DNA of 64,000 nucleotides from Paenibacillus sp. 481 (lineage in GTDB: Bacteria > Bacillota > Bacilli > Paenibacillales > Paenibacillaceae). The position numbers were made by a program, and so were the translations under genes. The notes beneath the pieces were generated by a model. That model saw only the letters and a program-made list of their open reading frames with translations, was not told the DNA's origin and did no database searches. Position 1 is the first letter of the stretch, and every line of letters begins with the position of its first letter. The stretch covers positions 5,629,879-5,693,878 of the forward strand of contig NZ_CP075175.1 in assembly GCF_021223605.1 (NCBI RefSeq), given 5' to 3'. This document shows positions 34,758 to 42,606 of the stretch, piece by piece.

Positions 34758-34806
34758 AAAAAATGAAAAACCATTCTCCGCCACTGTAATAGCTAACAGA
34801 GAATGG
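34758..34806 (-). terminator. Terminator of the second small basic gene
   Basis: CCATTCTC (34771-34778) and GAGAATGG (34799-34806) form the stem; the A-rich 34757-34770 becomes a T-run on the minus strand. Confidence 0.8.
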
Positions 34807-34867
34807 CTATTCATTTATACATCAAGTAACCTTTCGATTACTCAACATTCTGAAACCAAACAGATGA

Positions 34868-35170
34868 TTAGTAATGCTTTTTCTTACCACCATGCTTGCT
34901 ACCACTCTTTCCACCATGCCCGTCTTTCTTGCCACCAAAGCTGATGTTAGATTGGTTAAATGCAGCTGCATTCCCTTTTTTCACCCAAGCACTCGCGGAT
35001 TGTTTAACAGCAACTGCAACATTTTTGCTCTTTTTGACGATCTTGTTGTGTACTACTTTTTTCTGTTCACGTTCGCGTTCGCCATCATGCTCTCTGCGTC
35101 TTTTCTTGTGTTTGTCTTTGTGCTTATCTTCTTTGTGCCAATCATCATGCCAGTCTTTTTTGAATCCCAT
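34868..35170 (-). CDS. Small His/Lys/Arg-rich protein, second of two
   Basis: A 100-residue protein with a perfect AAAGGAGGTGAATTCAA start region, among the strongest binding sites here. Residues 5-38 are a charged, His-rich stretch (KDWHDDWHKEDKHKDKHKKR), about 44-80 are a milder helix and strand (KKSKNVAVAVKQSASAWVKK, then GNAAAFNQSNISFGG), and the tail is GKSGSKHGGKKKHY. It has no signal peptide or membrane helix. High translation and metal-binding composition suggest a structural or sequestering role, for example in the spore coat; this is inference. It is related in layout to the 34439-34663 protein, so the pair may be an old duplication. Confidence 0.75.
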   Translation of the reverse strand: MGFKKDWHDDWHKEDKHKDKHKKRRREHDGEREREQKKVVHNKIVKKSKNVAVAVKQSASAWVKKGNAAAFNQSNISFGGKKDGHGGKSGSKHGGKKKHY

Positions 35171-35448
35171 TTGAATTCACCTCCTTTCAAAAAGAGGTAA
35201 AAGCCAACCTGTTTGCTGCGAATGAAGTGCGTTCATTACTTTGTTGAGCTGCTAGATATGTTAATAGAATATGTCGTTTGAGGTAGAGTTGCCGCGGCTA
35301 ATAGAGGGTGGTAACCATACAATGTTGAAATTCGGGACTGAATACAAAAAAACACCCCTAAAAGAAGCAAAAACGGCCGTTAATGGCGTCGTTCTTGTTT
35401 CAATTAAAGGTGTACGCATACGTGTTGCATACGATTTACAGCCGTTCT
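35171..35448. other. Spacer between convergent/tandem units, no gene recognised
   Basis: It holds an A-rich run at 35347-35354 and the palindrome AACGGCCGTT at 35374-35383, which may be part of a moaA terminator. Nothing else was recognised. Confidence 0.35.
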
Positions 35449-36483
35449 TTATCCCCCGATATAGGACATTTCAATTTTTCGGTCAGCGTTAGGATCACTG
35501 GAGGATGCTCGTTTCTGTTCAAATCGCTCTTCCGAATAGCGATCCGCTCGATTGTTCCAAATGGCGGTGACATATGAAATGAGCTCTGCGTCGTGAACCC
35601 CTGACCGAATAACATCGCGCAACTCGTAACCTTTGGTCGCGAATAAGCACGTGTACAGCTTGCCATCTGACGATAAGCGGGCACGCGAGCACGATCCGCA
35701 AAATGGATTCGCAATCGAAGATATGACACCAAACTCTTCGTTGGTGTCTTTATAACGAAATCGCGTGGCGACTTCGCCTTCATAATTCGCGTCAATCGCT
35801 TCCACGGGCATAACCGCGTTAATTTGTTCCACGATTTCATGCTGCGTCATGACTTGATTAGGCTGCCAGCCGTTGCGATTGCCGACATCCATGTATTCGA
35901 TAAAGCGCACAATACAGCCGGTTCCGCGAAAATAACGAGCCACTGAAACCACTTCGTCATCATTTACCCCTTTGATGACGACCATATTCACTTTTACTTG
36001 CAGCCCTGCCGCTGCCGCTGCTTGTATGCCTGCCAGCACTTGAGCAACTTCATGCTTACGTGAATTAAAGCGCTGGAACACGTCATCCTTTAACGTGTCC
36101 AAGCTTACATTGACCCGCTCCAACCCTGCTGCTTTCAACTGCACGGCTTGTTTGCTTAACAGCACACCATTTGATGTAAGCGCCAAATCCAACTTAGGAT
36201 GAGCGGATTTAATCAGGTGCAGCAAATGCGGCAAATCTTTTCTTAACAGCGGTTCTCCACCGGTAATCCGCACTTTATTTACACCCAAAGAAGTAAAAAC
36301 ACTTACTAGACGCACGATCTCATCATCGCGTAGCAGCTGTTCCCGAGGTAAAAAGGAATAATGCTCACCGAAAATTTCTTCCGGCATACAGTATGTACAG
36401 CGGAAATTACAGCGATCCGTTACCGATATTCGCAAATCACGCAGCGGACGTCCAAAAGCATCCATGATTGGGTGTATAGTCAT
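35449..36483 (-). CDS. moaA: GTP 3',8-cyclase MoaA
   Basis: MoaA is the radical-SAM enzyme that begins molybdenum cofactor synthesis by cyclising GTP. The N-terminal cluster motif is CNFRCTYC (C25, C29, C32). KVRITGGEPLLRKDL and NVSLDTL follow, and the C-terminal 4Fe-4S site is in NPFCGSCSRARLSSDG with a later Cys in YTCLF. The protein (344 residues) ends in the usual essential GG. AAGGAGAACGACG precedes the ATG. It is 38 bases behind the PPOX-fold gene on the same strand, so the two may be cotranscribed. No other Mo-cofactor genes are in the window. Confidence 0.96.
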   Translation of the reverse strand: MTIHPIMDAFGRPLRDLRISVTDRCNFRCTYCMPEEIFGEHYSFLPREQLLRDDEIVRLVSVFTSLGVNKVRITGGEPLLRKDLPHLLHLIKSAHPKLDLALTSNGVLLSKQAVQLKAAGLERVNVSLDTLKDDVFQRFNSRKHEVAQVLAGIQAAAAAGLQVKVNMVVIKGVNDDEVVSVARYFRGTGCIVRFIEYMDVGNRNGWQPNQVMTQHEIVEQINAVMPVEAIDANYEGEVATRFRYKDTNEEFGVISSIANPFCGSCSRARLSSDGKLYTCLFATKGYELRDVIRSGVHDAELISYVTAIWNNRADRYSEERFEQKRASSSDPNADRKIEMSYIGG

Positions 36484-36521
36484 CGTCGTTCTCCTTGAAT
36501 CGTGTTGTAAAATGTGACGAG

Positions 36522-37634
36522 TTAATATAAATTCGTTTCTTTGTCTATCTTCAGATTGTAATCGATCGTATCAGCGTCTAGATTGTCCGCACGGCCGAAT
36601 GGCTGCATTTGCTGCATAAACAATTTCCCCAGTGATGGAAATGAAGCCCTGTCTACGTGACACGCAGGGTCCCATAGCCGAGCTGTTTCCAGTGCTGAAC
36701 TGTAGTACATCGTGACTTGCTCTAGTTCAAGCCAGATGCCGAGTGCTGGCCGCTTACCTTTTACAGATAAAGGTTCAAGTAAGGTATGCTCTTTCACGAT
36801 CGTTACTTTACCATTTACATGCATTACCCAATTTGTACCTGGTACTAAAAATACAATTCCCGCTACTTCGCTATTCACAATATTAATAAAATTGTACAAC
36901 AGCCGATTTCCCGGCCGATCGGGAATAAGCAGCGTCTTGTTATCGATGATATGAACAAATCCGGTATGATCGCCGCGCGGAGACGCATCTCCACGTTGAT
37001 GATGTGCTGTTCCTATAAAAAGAACGGGCGCGGAAGCTAAAAAAGAGCGTGAATGCTCGTTCAGTTCGGTATGGACATGTACATAGTTGCGCGCTAAGGG
37101 TAAAAAGGTCTCGTTGGTCGAAACATACCGTTCCGCCTCCCAAAAGTGAGAGCGAACGAGCGCCTTTGCACAATGAAAAAAGGACTCTTGCACCCCAACC
37201 TGAATAACGGCATGTAAACGTGGCGCTTGCGGAAAGAAAGACTCTATTTGTTGCCTATCATCTATAATCTGCGCCGATCCATTCAATCTATAAATCTCTT
37301 CTATACCGGGCACGATAAAAAAGGTGCCAATAAACGGATTGTTGCGAATATTGTCGATGCAGCGCTGAGACTGCTCGTCCGCGTACACAGGAATGAGCAG
37401 CGTATTCGCATCTACAATATGGACAAATCCAGGCGTATCCCCGATTACAAAAACGTCAATGTATCCGTGTTCGTTCTGGGTAGAGACACTTAACAGCGGT
37501 GCGTATGCCATAAACGTTTGACTGGCGGACTCTAGACAGTGCAAATTTTTGTTCTGTAGATCAGGATGAGGAGAAGGAATGACTTCCCTTAATTCAGCTT
37601 CGCTGGTGACCGTAAAGGACCGTTCTAGCTTCAT
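36522..37634 (-). CDS. Protein with two tandem pyridoxamine-phosphate-oxidase-like (FMN) domains
   Basis: The 370-residue protein is an internal duplication of a split-barrel flavin-binding domain. Repeat 1 (about residues 30-150) has APLLSVSTQNEHGYIDVFVI, GDTPGFVHIVDANTLLIP, and FFIVPGIEEIYRLNGSAQI. Repeat 2 (about 200-320) has APVLFIGTAHHQRGDASPRG, DHTGFVHIIDNKTLLIPDRP, and FLVPGTNWVMHVNGKVTI. Proteins of this group bind FMN or F420 and act as oxidoreductases of unknown substrate. The frame is open to 37715, but ATG 37634, with GGAGG ten bases before it, is the start. It may be cotranscribed with moaA; no functional link is known to me. Confidence 0.88.
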   Translation of the reverse strand: MKLERSFTVTSEAELREVIPSPHPDLQNKNLHCLESASQTFMAYAPLLSVSTQNEHGYIDVFVIGDTPGFVHIVDANTLLIPVYADEQSQRCIDNIRNNPFIGTFFIVPGIEEIYRLNGSAQIIDDRQQIESFFPQAPRLHAVIQVGVQESFFHCAKALVRSHFWEAERYVSTNETFLPLARNYVHVHTELNEHSRSFLASAPVLFIGTAHHQRGDASPRGDHTGFVHIIDNKTLLIPDRPGNRLLYNFINIVNSEVAGIVFLVPGTNWVMHVNGKVTIVKEHTLLEPLSVKGKRPALGIWLELEQVTMYYSSALETARLWDPACHVDRASFPSLGKLFMQQMQPFGRADNLDADTIDYNLKIDKETNLY

Positions 37635-37781
37635 GTTATAACTACCTCCCACACGTTTATAAAAATAAACAACAGCAGTAGTCGTACACTCGTAAGTTTC
37701 CGAGATTCGTTTCATCCTCTATATTTTAAAAATTCTTTTTCACATCATATCATACTATCGCTCCTTGCGAGTACGTAAACG

Positions 37782-37840
37782 AAAAAACACCTTTCTTGGC
37801 TGGCCATGAGCCTTGAGCTCAATACCATACAAGAAAGGTG
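37782..37840 (-). terminator. Terminator of the MATE gene
   Basis: CACCTTTCTTG (37788-37798) pairs with CAAGAAAGGTG (37830-37840); the A-run before it gives the minus-strand T-tract. Confidence 0.85.
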
Positions 37841-37864
37841 CGATCACATGTTATTCGTTGTTCC

Positions 37865-39235
37865 TTACGCTGGTGAACCTTCAGCAGTTTCTAGCTTCAC
37901 TCTTCGTTCAATAATGGCAAGTCTGATAAATAAGGCTACTGCACCGATTGCTAAGCCGCTTATGAGGCCAATCCAGTACCCATACGCACCCCATTCTGTC
38001 CATTTTGCTAATGCATAGCCTAACGGCAAGCCAATAATCCAGTACGATGCGAACGCGATAATAAAGACGGCATTAACGTCCTTATATCCTCGCAACACCC
38101 CTTGTACAGGCGCTGCAACCGCATCGGACAACTGAAAGAAGATGGCGAAGACGAGGAATGTTTCAGTCATCGTACGCACCGTAGGATCAGGTGTATACAG
38201 TCTCGCTACTTCTGTGTTGAAAACAAACAAGAAGATCGCGCACAATGCTGAAATCGCGATTGCTGAAATAACGCCAAACCGCGCATAGACGCGAGCATCT
38301 TCAAAGCGCTTGGCCCCTACTTCATATCCGACCAAAATCGTAAGCGACATCGCAATGCTCAATGGAAGCATGTAGAGCAGTGAGGCAAAGTTCAGCGCGG
38401 CTTGGTGAGCTGCGATAGTTACGGTATCATAATCACTCATAAAGAGGGTAACCGCTGCAAATACACTCACTTCAAAAAAGATCGACAAGCCGATCGGGCC
38501 ACCGATGCGCAGAACTTCTCCCCAACGCTTGAATGAAATCTTCTTCCAACTGCGCAACATTCCAAGTTGACGCATTTGCTCGTTAGAGCGGACAAATACG
38601 ATAGCTACGATCGTAATGACGATATACGTAATGGCTGTGGCTAGACCTGCCCCAGCACCGCCTAACTCTGGCATGCCTAATTTTCCGAAAATAAACAAAT
38701 AATTTAACGCGACGTTGACAGGGAATGAGATGAGCGTAATGAACATCGTAATTCTCGTCTGGCCTAACCCGTCAATACAGGCACGCAGTACTTGATAAAT
38801 AAACAACGGCACAATCCCGATCGCTAGTGCAGCCAAATAATCATGCGCGACACGGTGCACGGTCGGTTCTAAATTCATAACAGCAAGAATCGGATTCAAC
38901 GCAAACGCTCCGATACCGATAACTGCTCCACCAAATAACACTGACAAATAAGTCGCTTGCGTTACACTTGGCGCTATTTCATGCTTACGCCCTGCCCCTA
39001 AATGCTGGGCCACAATAGGCGTTACGCCCACGAAAATACCCGCTAACCCCGTATAGATAGGAACCCATATACTTGAGGCAATTGCAACACCGGCTAAATC
39101 TTCTTTACTGTAGTTACCTGACATGACCGTATCAAAAAAGGTCATCAATTGCATGGCAACTTGGGTAACTAAAATCGGAATTAAGATATGCATTAATTGA
39201 AAAGCCTTTTGCTTCATCGTCGAAGTCTGTTTCAT
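37865..39235 (-). CDS. MATE-family multidrug efflux transporter
   Basis: The 456-residue integral membrane protein has twelve predicted helices in two six-helix halves, as in NorM/MdtK. Landmarks are the opening ILVTQVAMQLMTFFDTVMSG, VGVTPIVAQHLGAGRKHE, the second-half VGYEVGAKRFEDAR, and FFQLSDAVAAPVQGVLRGY. It should export cationic drugs or dyes in exchange for sodium or protons. GAGAGGGAAACAAG precedes the ATG. It is a single gene with its own terminator and diverges from xerS with about 200 bases between. Substrate range cannot be inferred. Confidence 0.95.
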   Translation of the reverse strand: MKQTSTMKQKAFQLMHILIPILVTQVAMQLMTFFDTVMSGNYSKEDLAGVAIASSIWVPIYTGLAGIFVGVTPIVAQHLGAGRKHEIAPSVTQATYLSVLFGGAVIGIGAFALNPILAVMNLEPTVHRVAHDYLAALAIGIVPLFIYQVLRACIDGLGQTRITMFITLISFPVNVALNYLFIFGKLGMPELGGAGAGLATAITYIVITIVAIVFVRSNEQMRQLGMLRSWKKISFKRWGEVLRIGGPIGLSIFFEVSVFAAVTLFMSDYDTVTIAAHQAALNFASLLYMLPLSIAMSLTILVGYEVGAKRFEDARVYARFGVISAIAISALCAIFLFVFNTEVARLYTPDPTVRTMTETFLVFAIFFQLSDAVAAPVQGVLRGYKDVNAVFIIAFASYWIIGLPLGYALAKWTEWGAYGYWIGLISGLAIGAVALFIRLAIIERRVKLETAEGSPA

Positions 39236-39393
39236 CTTGTTTCCCTCTCACTTCTGCTCGTCATATGATGAATGTATCATATGTATATTTATTTCTATGA
39301 AAACCTATATATTATATATGACTGACTCGAGTATCGTCAATCTGTATACGTTATCTTACCCTTAGATTCGAAAAAATGAAAAAATGTAGTCAC

Positions 39394-39407
39394 CGAACGC
39401 AAGTTCG
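39394..39407 (+). promoter_or_regulatory. LexA/DinR-like SOS box upstream of xerS
   Basis: CGAACGCAAGTTCG is a palindrome with the CGAAC-N4-GTTCG form of the Gram-positive LexA box. One of the four inner positions departs from consensus. It ends 30 bases before the xerS ATG. Confidence 0.65.
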
Positions 39408-39437
39408 ATTACAATCAAATACGAAGGAGGGTCATCC

Positions 39438-40526
39438 ATGTCGATACAAAAAGCGAAAGACCGCGCTATACTTAATGAAAAAATACATACGCTACCGTGG
39501 TATGTCCAGCAATATATTGAGTATAAGTTGCCCGATTTATCTCCTTCATCCTTATTGGAATATGTACGGGATTACGAGATTTTTTTAGGGTGGCTTCTTG
39601 TGGAAGGATTATCTGCTGCATCCATGATGAAGGATATTACGCTCACAGAGCTTGAGGCGCTGCGAATGGAGCAAATCACTTCCTTTCGCATCTATTTAAC
39701 GACGTACAAAGAAACGACCAATTCACGTGTGACGGTGTCGCGCAAGCTGTCGTCGCTGCGCTCTTTGTTTCATTATTTAAGCCAGATTGCGGAGGATGAG
39801 CAGTTGTACCCTTTGCTCAAGCGCAATGTCATGGCCAAGATTGAAATTAAGCGTGTCCATAAGCCGAAAGATACGGCTGCTAAGCTAAAGGGCAAGCTGC
39901 TTGAAGAAGACGAGTTGCCTGCATTTGTCCAATACATTCGCGTGGACTATGCACAAGATGTAGCTACGAACAAGCAAGCCACCTATTCGCACGAGCTAAA
40001 TGCCGTTCGCGATGCAGCTATTGCGAGCTTGATTTTAAATTCGGGACTTCGCGTCAGTGAAGTCGTTAACTTAAATGTGGACGATGTTGATTTAAACAAC
40101 AAGTTGATTTATGTATATCGTAAAGGTCACAATGACGAGACGTTTAAAACGCCGGTCTATTTTCGGGAGACGGCAAAGTCGTTTTTAACGGACTATGCAC
40201 AGTTACGAAGTACACGCTATGCGGCTCCTAAGCGGGAAAAAGCGTTCTTTCTTGCGATTAAGAACGGTGAACATGAAGGCAAGCGGATGACGAAACGCGC
40301 CATGCAGCAAATGATCTTAAAATACGCAAAGCGTTTCGGCAAGCCTGCGTTATCTGTACATAAGCTGCGTCATTCATTTGCTACCGATTATTATTTACAG
40401 AACGATATTTATAAGACGAAAGAACAACTCGGTCATGCCTCCACCGAGACGACCGAAATTTACGCTCATTTGACAGATAGAACGATGTCCGAAGCGATTG
40501 AGCGCCGTCAAGATCAGGAATCATAA
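39438..40526 (+). CDS. xerS: Tyrosine recombinase XerS
   Basis: This 362-residue site-specific recombinase matches the single-protein XerS type that resolves chromosome dimers at difSL-like sites. It has an N-terminal SAM-like DNA-binding domain (about 20-150) and a C-terminal catalytic domain. The catalytic set can be read: R205 (NSGLRVSEVV), K229 (YRKGH), H308 and R311 (HKLRHSFATDYY), H333 (LGHAS) and Y342 (EIYAHL) as nucleophile. GAAGGAGGGTCATCC precedes the ATG. No other mobile-element gene is near, so it is more likely a housekeeping or resident recombinase than an integrase. The LexA-like box 30 bases upstream suggests DNA-damage control. Confidence 0.92.
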   Translation: MSIQKAKDRAILNEKIHTLPWYVQQYIEYKLPDLSPSSLLEYVRDYEIFLGWLLVEGLSAASMMKDITLTELEALRMEQITSFRIYLTTYKETTNSRVTVSRKLSSLRSLFHYLSQIAEDEQLYPLLKRNVMAKIEIKRVHKPKDTAAKLKGKLLEEDELPAFVQYIRVDYAQDVATNKQATYSHELNAVRDAAIASLILNSGLRVSEVVNLNVDDVDLNNKLIYVYRKGHNDETFKTPVYFRETAKSFLTDYAQLRSTRYAAPKREKAFFLAIKNGEHEGKRMTKRAMQQMILKYAKRFGKPALSVHKLRHSFATDYYLQNDIYKTKEQLGHASTETTEIYAHLTDRTMSEAIERRQDQES

Positions 40527-40528
40527 GC

Positions 40529-40579
40529 GAAGAGCCGCAATTTTCAACACGATGCTCTGTGCTGAAAGTTGCAGCTCTT
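40529..40579 (+). terminator. Hairpin after xerS
   Basis: CGAAGAGC at about 40529-40537 pairs with GCTCTTCG at 40573-40580, extended by GCAA/TTGC; no T-run follows. Confidence 0.5.
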
Positions 40580-40604
40580 CGATTGCGACATCGACATCGA
40601 CGAC

Positions 40605-40640
40605 AATAACAATAACAATAACAATAACAATAACAATAAC
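40605..40640 (+). repeat. Hexanucleotide microsatellite (AATAAC)6
   Basis: Six uninterrupted copies of AATAAC are preceded by GACATCGACATCGACGAC and followed by AACGTTATCG. It lies between convergent xerS and the PyrD-like gene, outside any gene. Confidence 0.9.
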
Positions 40641-40694
40641 AACGTTATCGATTTTACCCACCTTTTTAGCTACCTACTATTTCCCTTATCGACC

Positions 40695-41615
40695 TTATAA
40701 ACGAACAACGCCTCTAATCTCTTCAAGGTTATAAATATTTTCAAGTTCCATAAAGCTTTGAATGCCCATCAATATTTCCTCCCCCGCACGTATATTCGCA
40801 CCATGATACGCCCCTATTTGGACGATCTCAGCACCCGCCATAATAAACTCGATCACGTCTGCTGCCGTAGTAATACCGCCCATCCCGATCACAGGTATCG
40901 ACACTTGCTGCACAACTTGATGTACCATACGCAGTGCAATCGGTTTAATCGCGGAGCCAGACAAAGCTGCATAGGGCGATTCGGGATGTTGTGACACATG
41001 GCGCCGCTTATAAATATCAATTTTCAGCGCACTAAAATGGTTTACGAGCGTGATACACTCCGCTCCTTCTTGCTCGCACATCATCGCGAGCTGGACGATG
41101 CATTCTGCTTCGGGAGATAGCTTAACCGCCAGCGGCAATGACGTCACTTGCCTAACCTCTCGAATCACTTCACGAGCTGTTGCTAGCTTAATCCCAAATG
41201 CTAACAAATTAAGCTCAATCATATCAACAGCACGACGGTTCATGCGCCGGCGCTCCTCTGCGTCTTTCACGATTTTCAACGTACCTAATACAAACTCTTC
41301 TACACAACTACCGCCAATATTCACAATTTTAACCGGATCAATCGTTTCCCAATAAGGCATGTCTTGCTGCAAAAAACCGTCTATACTCACATGTCCGAAT
41401 CCGATCTGCTTAGACATCCCCTCTGCCGTTTCCATCAGGAGGATATGCTCGCTGTCGGCACAAGGATTAAGCATCATGCCTTTGCATAAAATGCCTCCTA
41501 GCCGATTGATATCGTATCGATTCGCGTATTGCGCTCCAAATCCAAGTGATCCGGAAGCGAGGACGAGTGGATTATGGAAGGGGATTCCTGCTACCTGACA
41601 AGTTAAATTCCGAAT
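40695..41615 (-). pseudogene. Dihydroorotate-dehydrogenase-like (PyrD) paralogue, degenerate
   Basis: The frame shows a class 1B PyrD-like FMN barrel: NPLVLASGSLGFGAQYANRY at the N-terminus, KIVNIGGSC, the phosphate-binding VIGMGGITTAADVIEFIMAG and ALSGSAIKPIALRM. The first ATG lies at 41477, yet homology runs without break back to about 41615 (NLTCQVAGIPFHNP), where only ATT, ATC and CTT codons follow the AAGGAGG site. The family motif with the active-site Cys and substrate Asn (N-x-SCPN loop) is missing: the sequence runs VDMIELNLLAFGIK, with about nine residues deleted. The usual SPN after the lysine strand is SPE. It is therefore either a dead gene or a paralogue with another role; a true pyrD is presumably in the pyr operon elsewhere. 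Confidence 0.75.
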
Positions 41616-41712
41616 GATAAGGCACCTACCTCCTTGACTAAAAAGGATAGTATAAGCATGAAAGGTAAAAGTTTACACTATTCTAGTGTGCCTTTTAAGT
41701 GGAGGTTTCATC

Positions 41713-41728
41713 TGTGACATTGATCACA
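41713..41728. promoter_or_regulatory. FNR/CRP-type palindrome
   Basis: TGTGACATTGATCACA is an exact TGTGA-N6-TCACA palindrome, the form bound by Bacillus Fnr. It lies about 100 bases upstream of the PyrD-like gene and about 70 bases past the end of the DUF1796 gene. A possible -10 (TATACT on the minus strand) is at 41649-41654. Confidence 0.5.
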
Positions 41729-41800
41729 TCTTCGTGCCATTACGCGAAAAAGATTCAAATTGAAAATTTCATCACCCATTCAAGCCCTTGAAAGTCACCT

Positions 41801-42448
41801 CTAAAGTGAGATCCCTTCCAAGATCGCATCCCATGTCTTTTCCATATACCACACCGGATCTGGCGGAACATCTAGCACACAGATTTGATCATGCACATAG
41901 TTGATGTCTACGATTTCAGATACGAGTGCAGGGCGGACGTACAATATGAAAAATGAACCGCGAACCATTTGATTAAGCAACTCGGCGGTTTGTTCCAACT
42001 CCTCTGTATGCGCTTTGCCTATCGAATACGTATGCCCTTCCGCACGAATAAACAATATCCGATCAGCTGTTTCTAAATAACGAAGAAAGCGTTCACATCG
42101 TCGGGTAAATTTGGCTTGTACTTCTTCATATTGAGCGAGGTTCGCAGGTGAGTTTCGACCTATGTCAAAGTCATGTACAGAAGTTACATGATAATAACGG
42201 TCATCAACAAGATAGTGCTCACGCTGAAAATTTAATTGTCCAGAAACGATCAAGTTGTCCCGATCGAAAAAATAAGCAAACCGCGATTGTAGCAACCGAT
42301 TCACCGAAGTAAGCTGTTCAGAAATCATCCAGTCCAAAGGCCCGCTGCTTCGTCGCAGCTGGCGGTCTTGCATTTTGAGTGCTGGCAAGCACGTTCCACC
42401 TAAGCTTAGCACGACATCGTACTTTCCTCGCAATTGCTCTCTCCTCAT
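41801..42448 (-). CDS. DUF1796 papain-like cysteine-peptidase family protein
   Basis: The 215-residue protein opens with YDVVLSLGGTCLPALKMQDR and SSGPLDWMIS, the signature of DUF1796, a family placed with papain-like cysteine peptidases. A later VHDFD and a RILFIRAEGH strand agree with that family. In homologues a Cys follows the glycine turn; here GGTCLPA keeps it. The function is unknown. Two ATGs are possible: the one at 42457 touches the GGGGGAGG binding site, while the one at 42448 stands 9 bases behind it and is preferred. It is a single-gene unit, divergent from the deacetylase gene. Confidence 0.82.
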   Translation of the reverse strand: MRREQLRGKYDVVLSLGGTCLPALKMQDRQLRRSSGPLDWMISEQLTSVNRLLQSRFAYFFDRDNLIVSGQLNFQREHYLVDDRYYHVTSVHDFDIGRNSPANLAQYEEVQAKFTRRCERFLRYLETADRILFIRAEGHTYSIGKAHTEELEQTAELLNQMVRGSFFILYVRPALVSEIVDINYVHDQICVLDVPPDPVWYMEKTWDAILEGISL

Positions 42449-42606
42449 TGCGGCCATCCTCCCCCAGTCAGAACTGATGCAAGTACGCCATGATTTCTAT
42501 TAATTTATGACAGAAAGACAGACAAGGTTTGGATGGAGAGCATATTTCCTTTTCACCAAGGACATAACAAGAACAATAACGTTTGCGGGAAAGGAGTAAC
42601 TTGACT

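Noticed and set aside
39438..40526. XerS as the integrase of a genomic island
   Set aside because: No flanking tRNA, direct repeats or cargo genes can be seen, and the length and motifs fit the resident XerS type.
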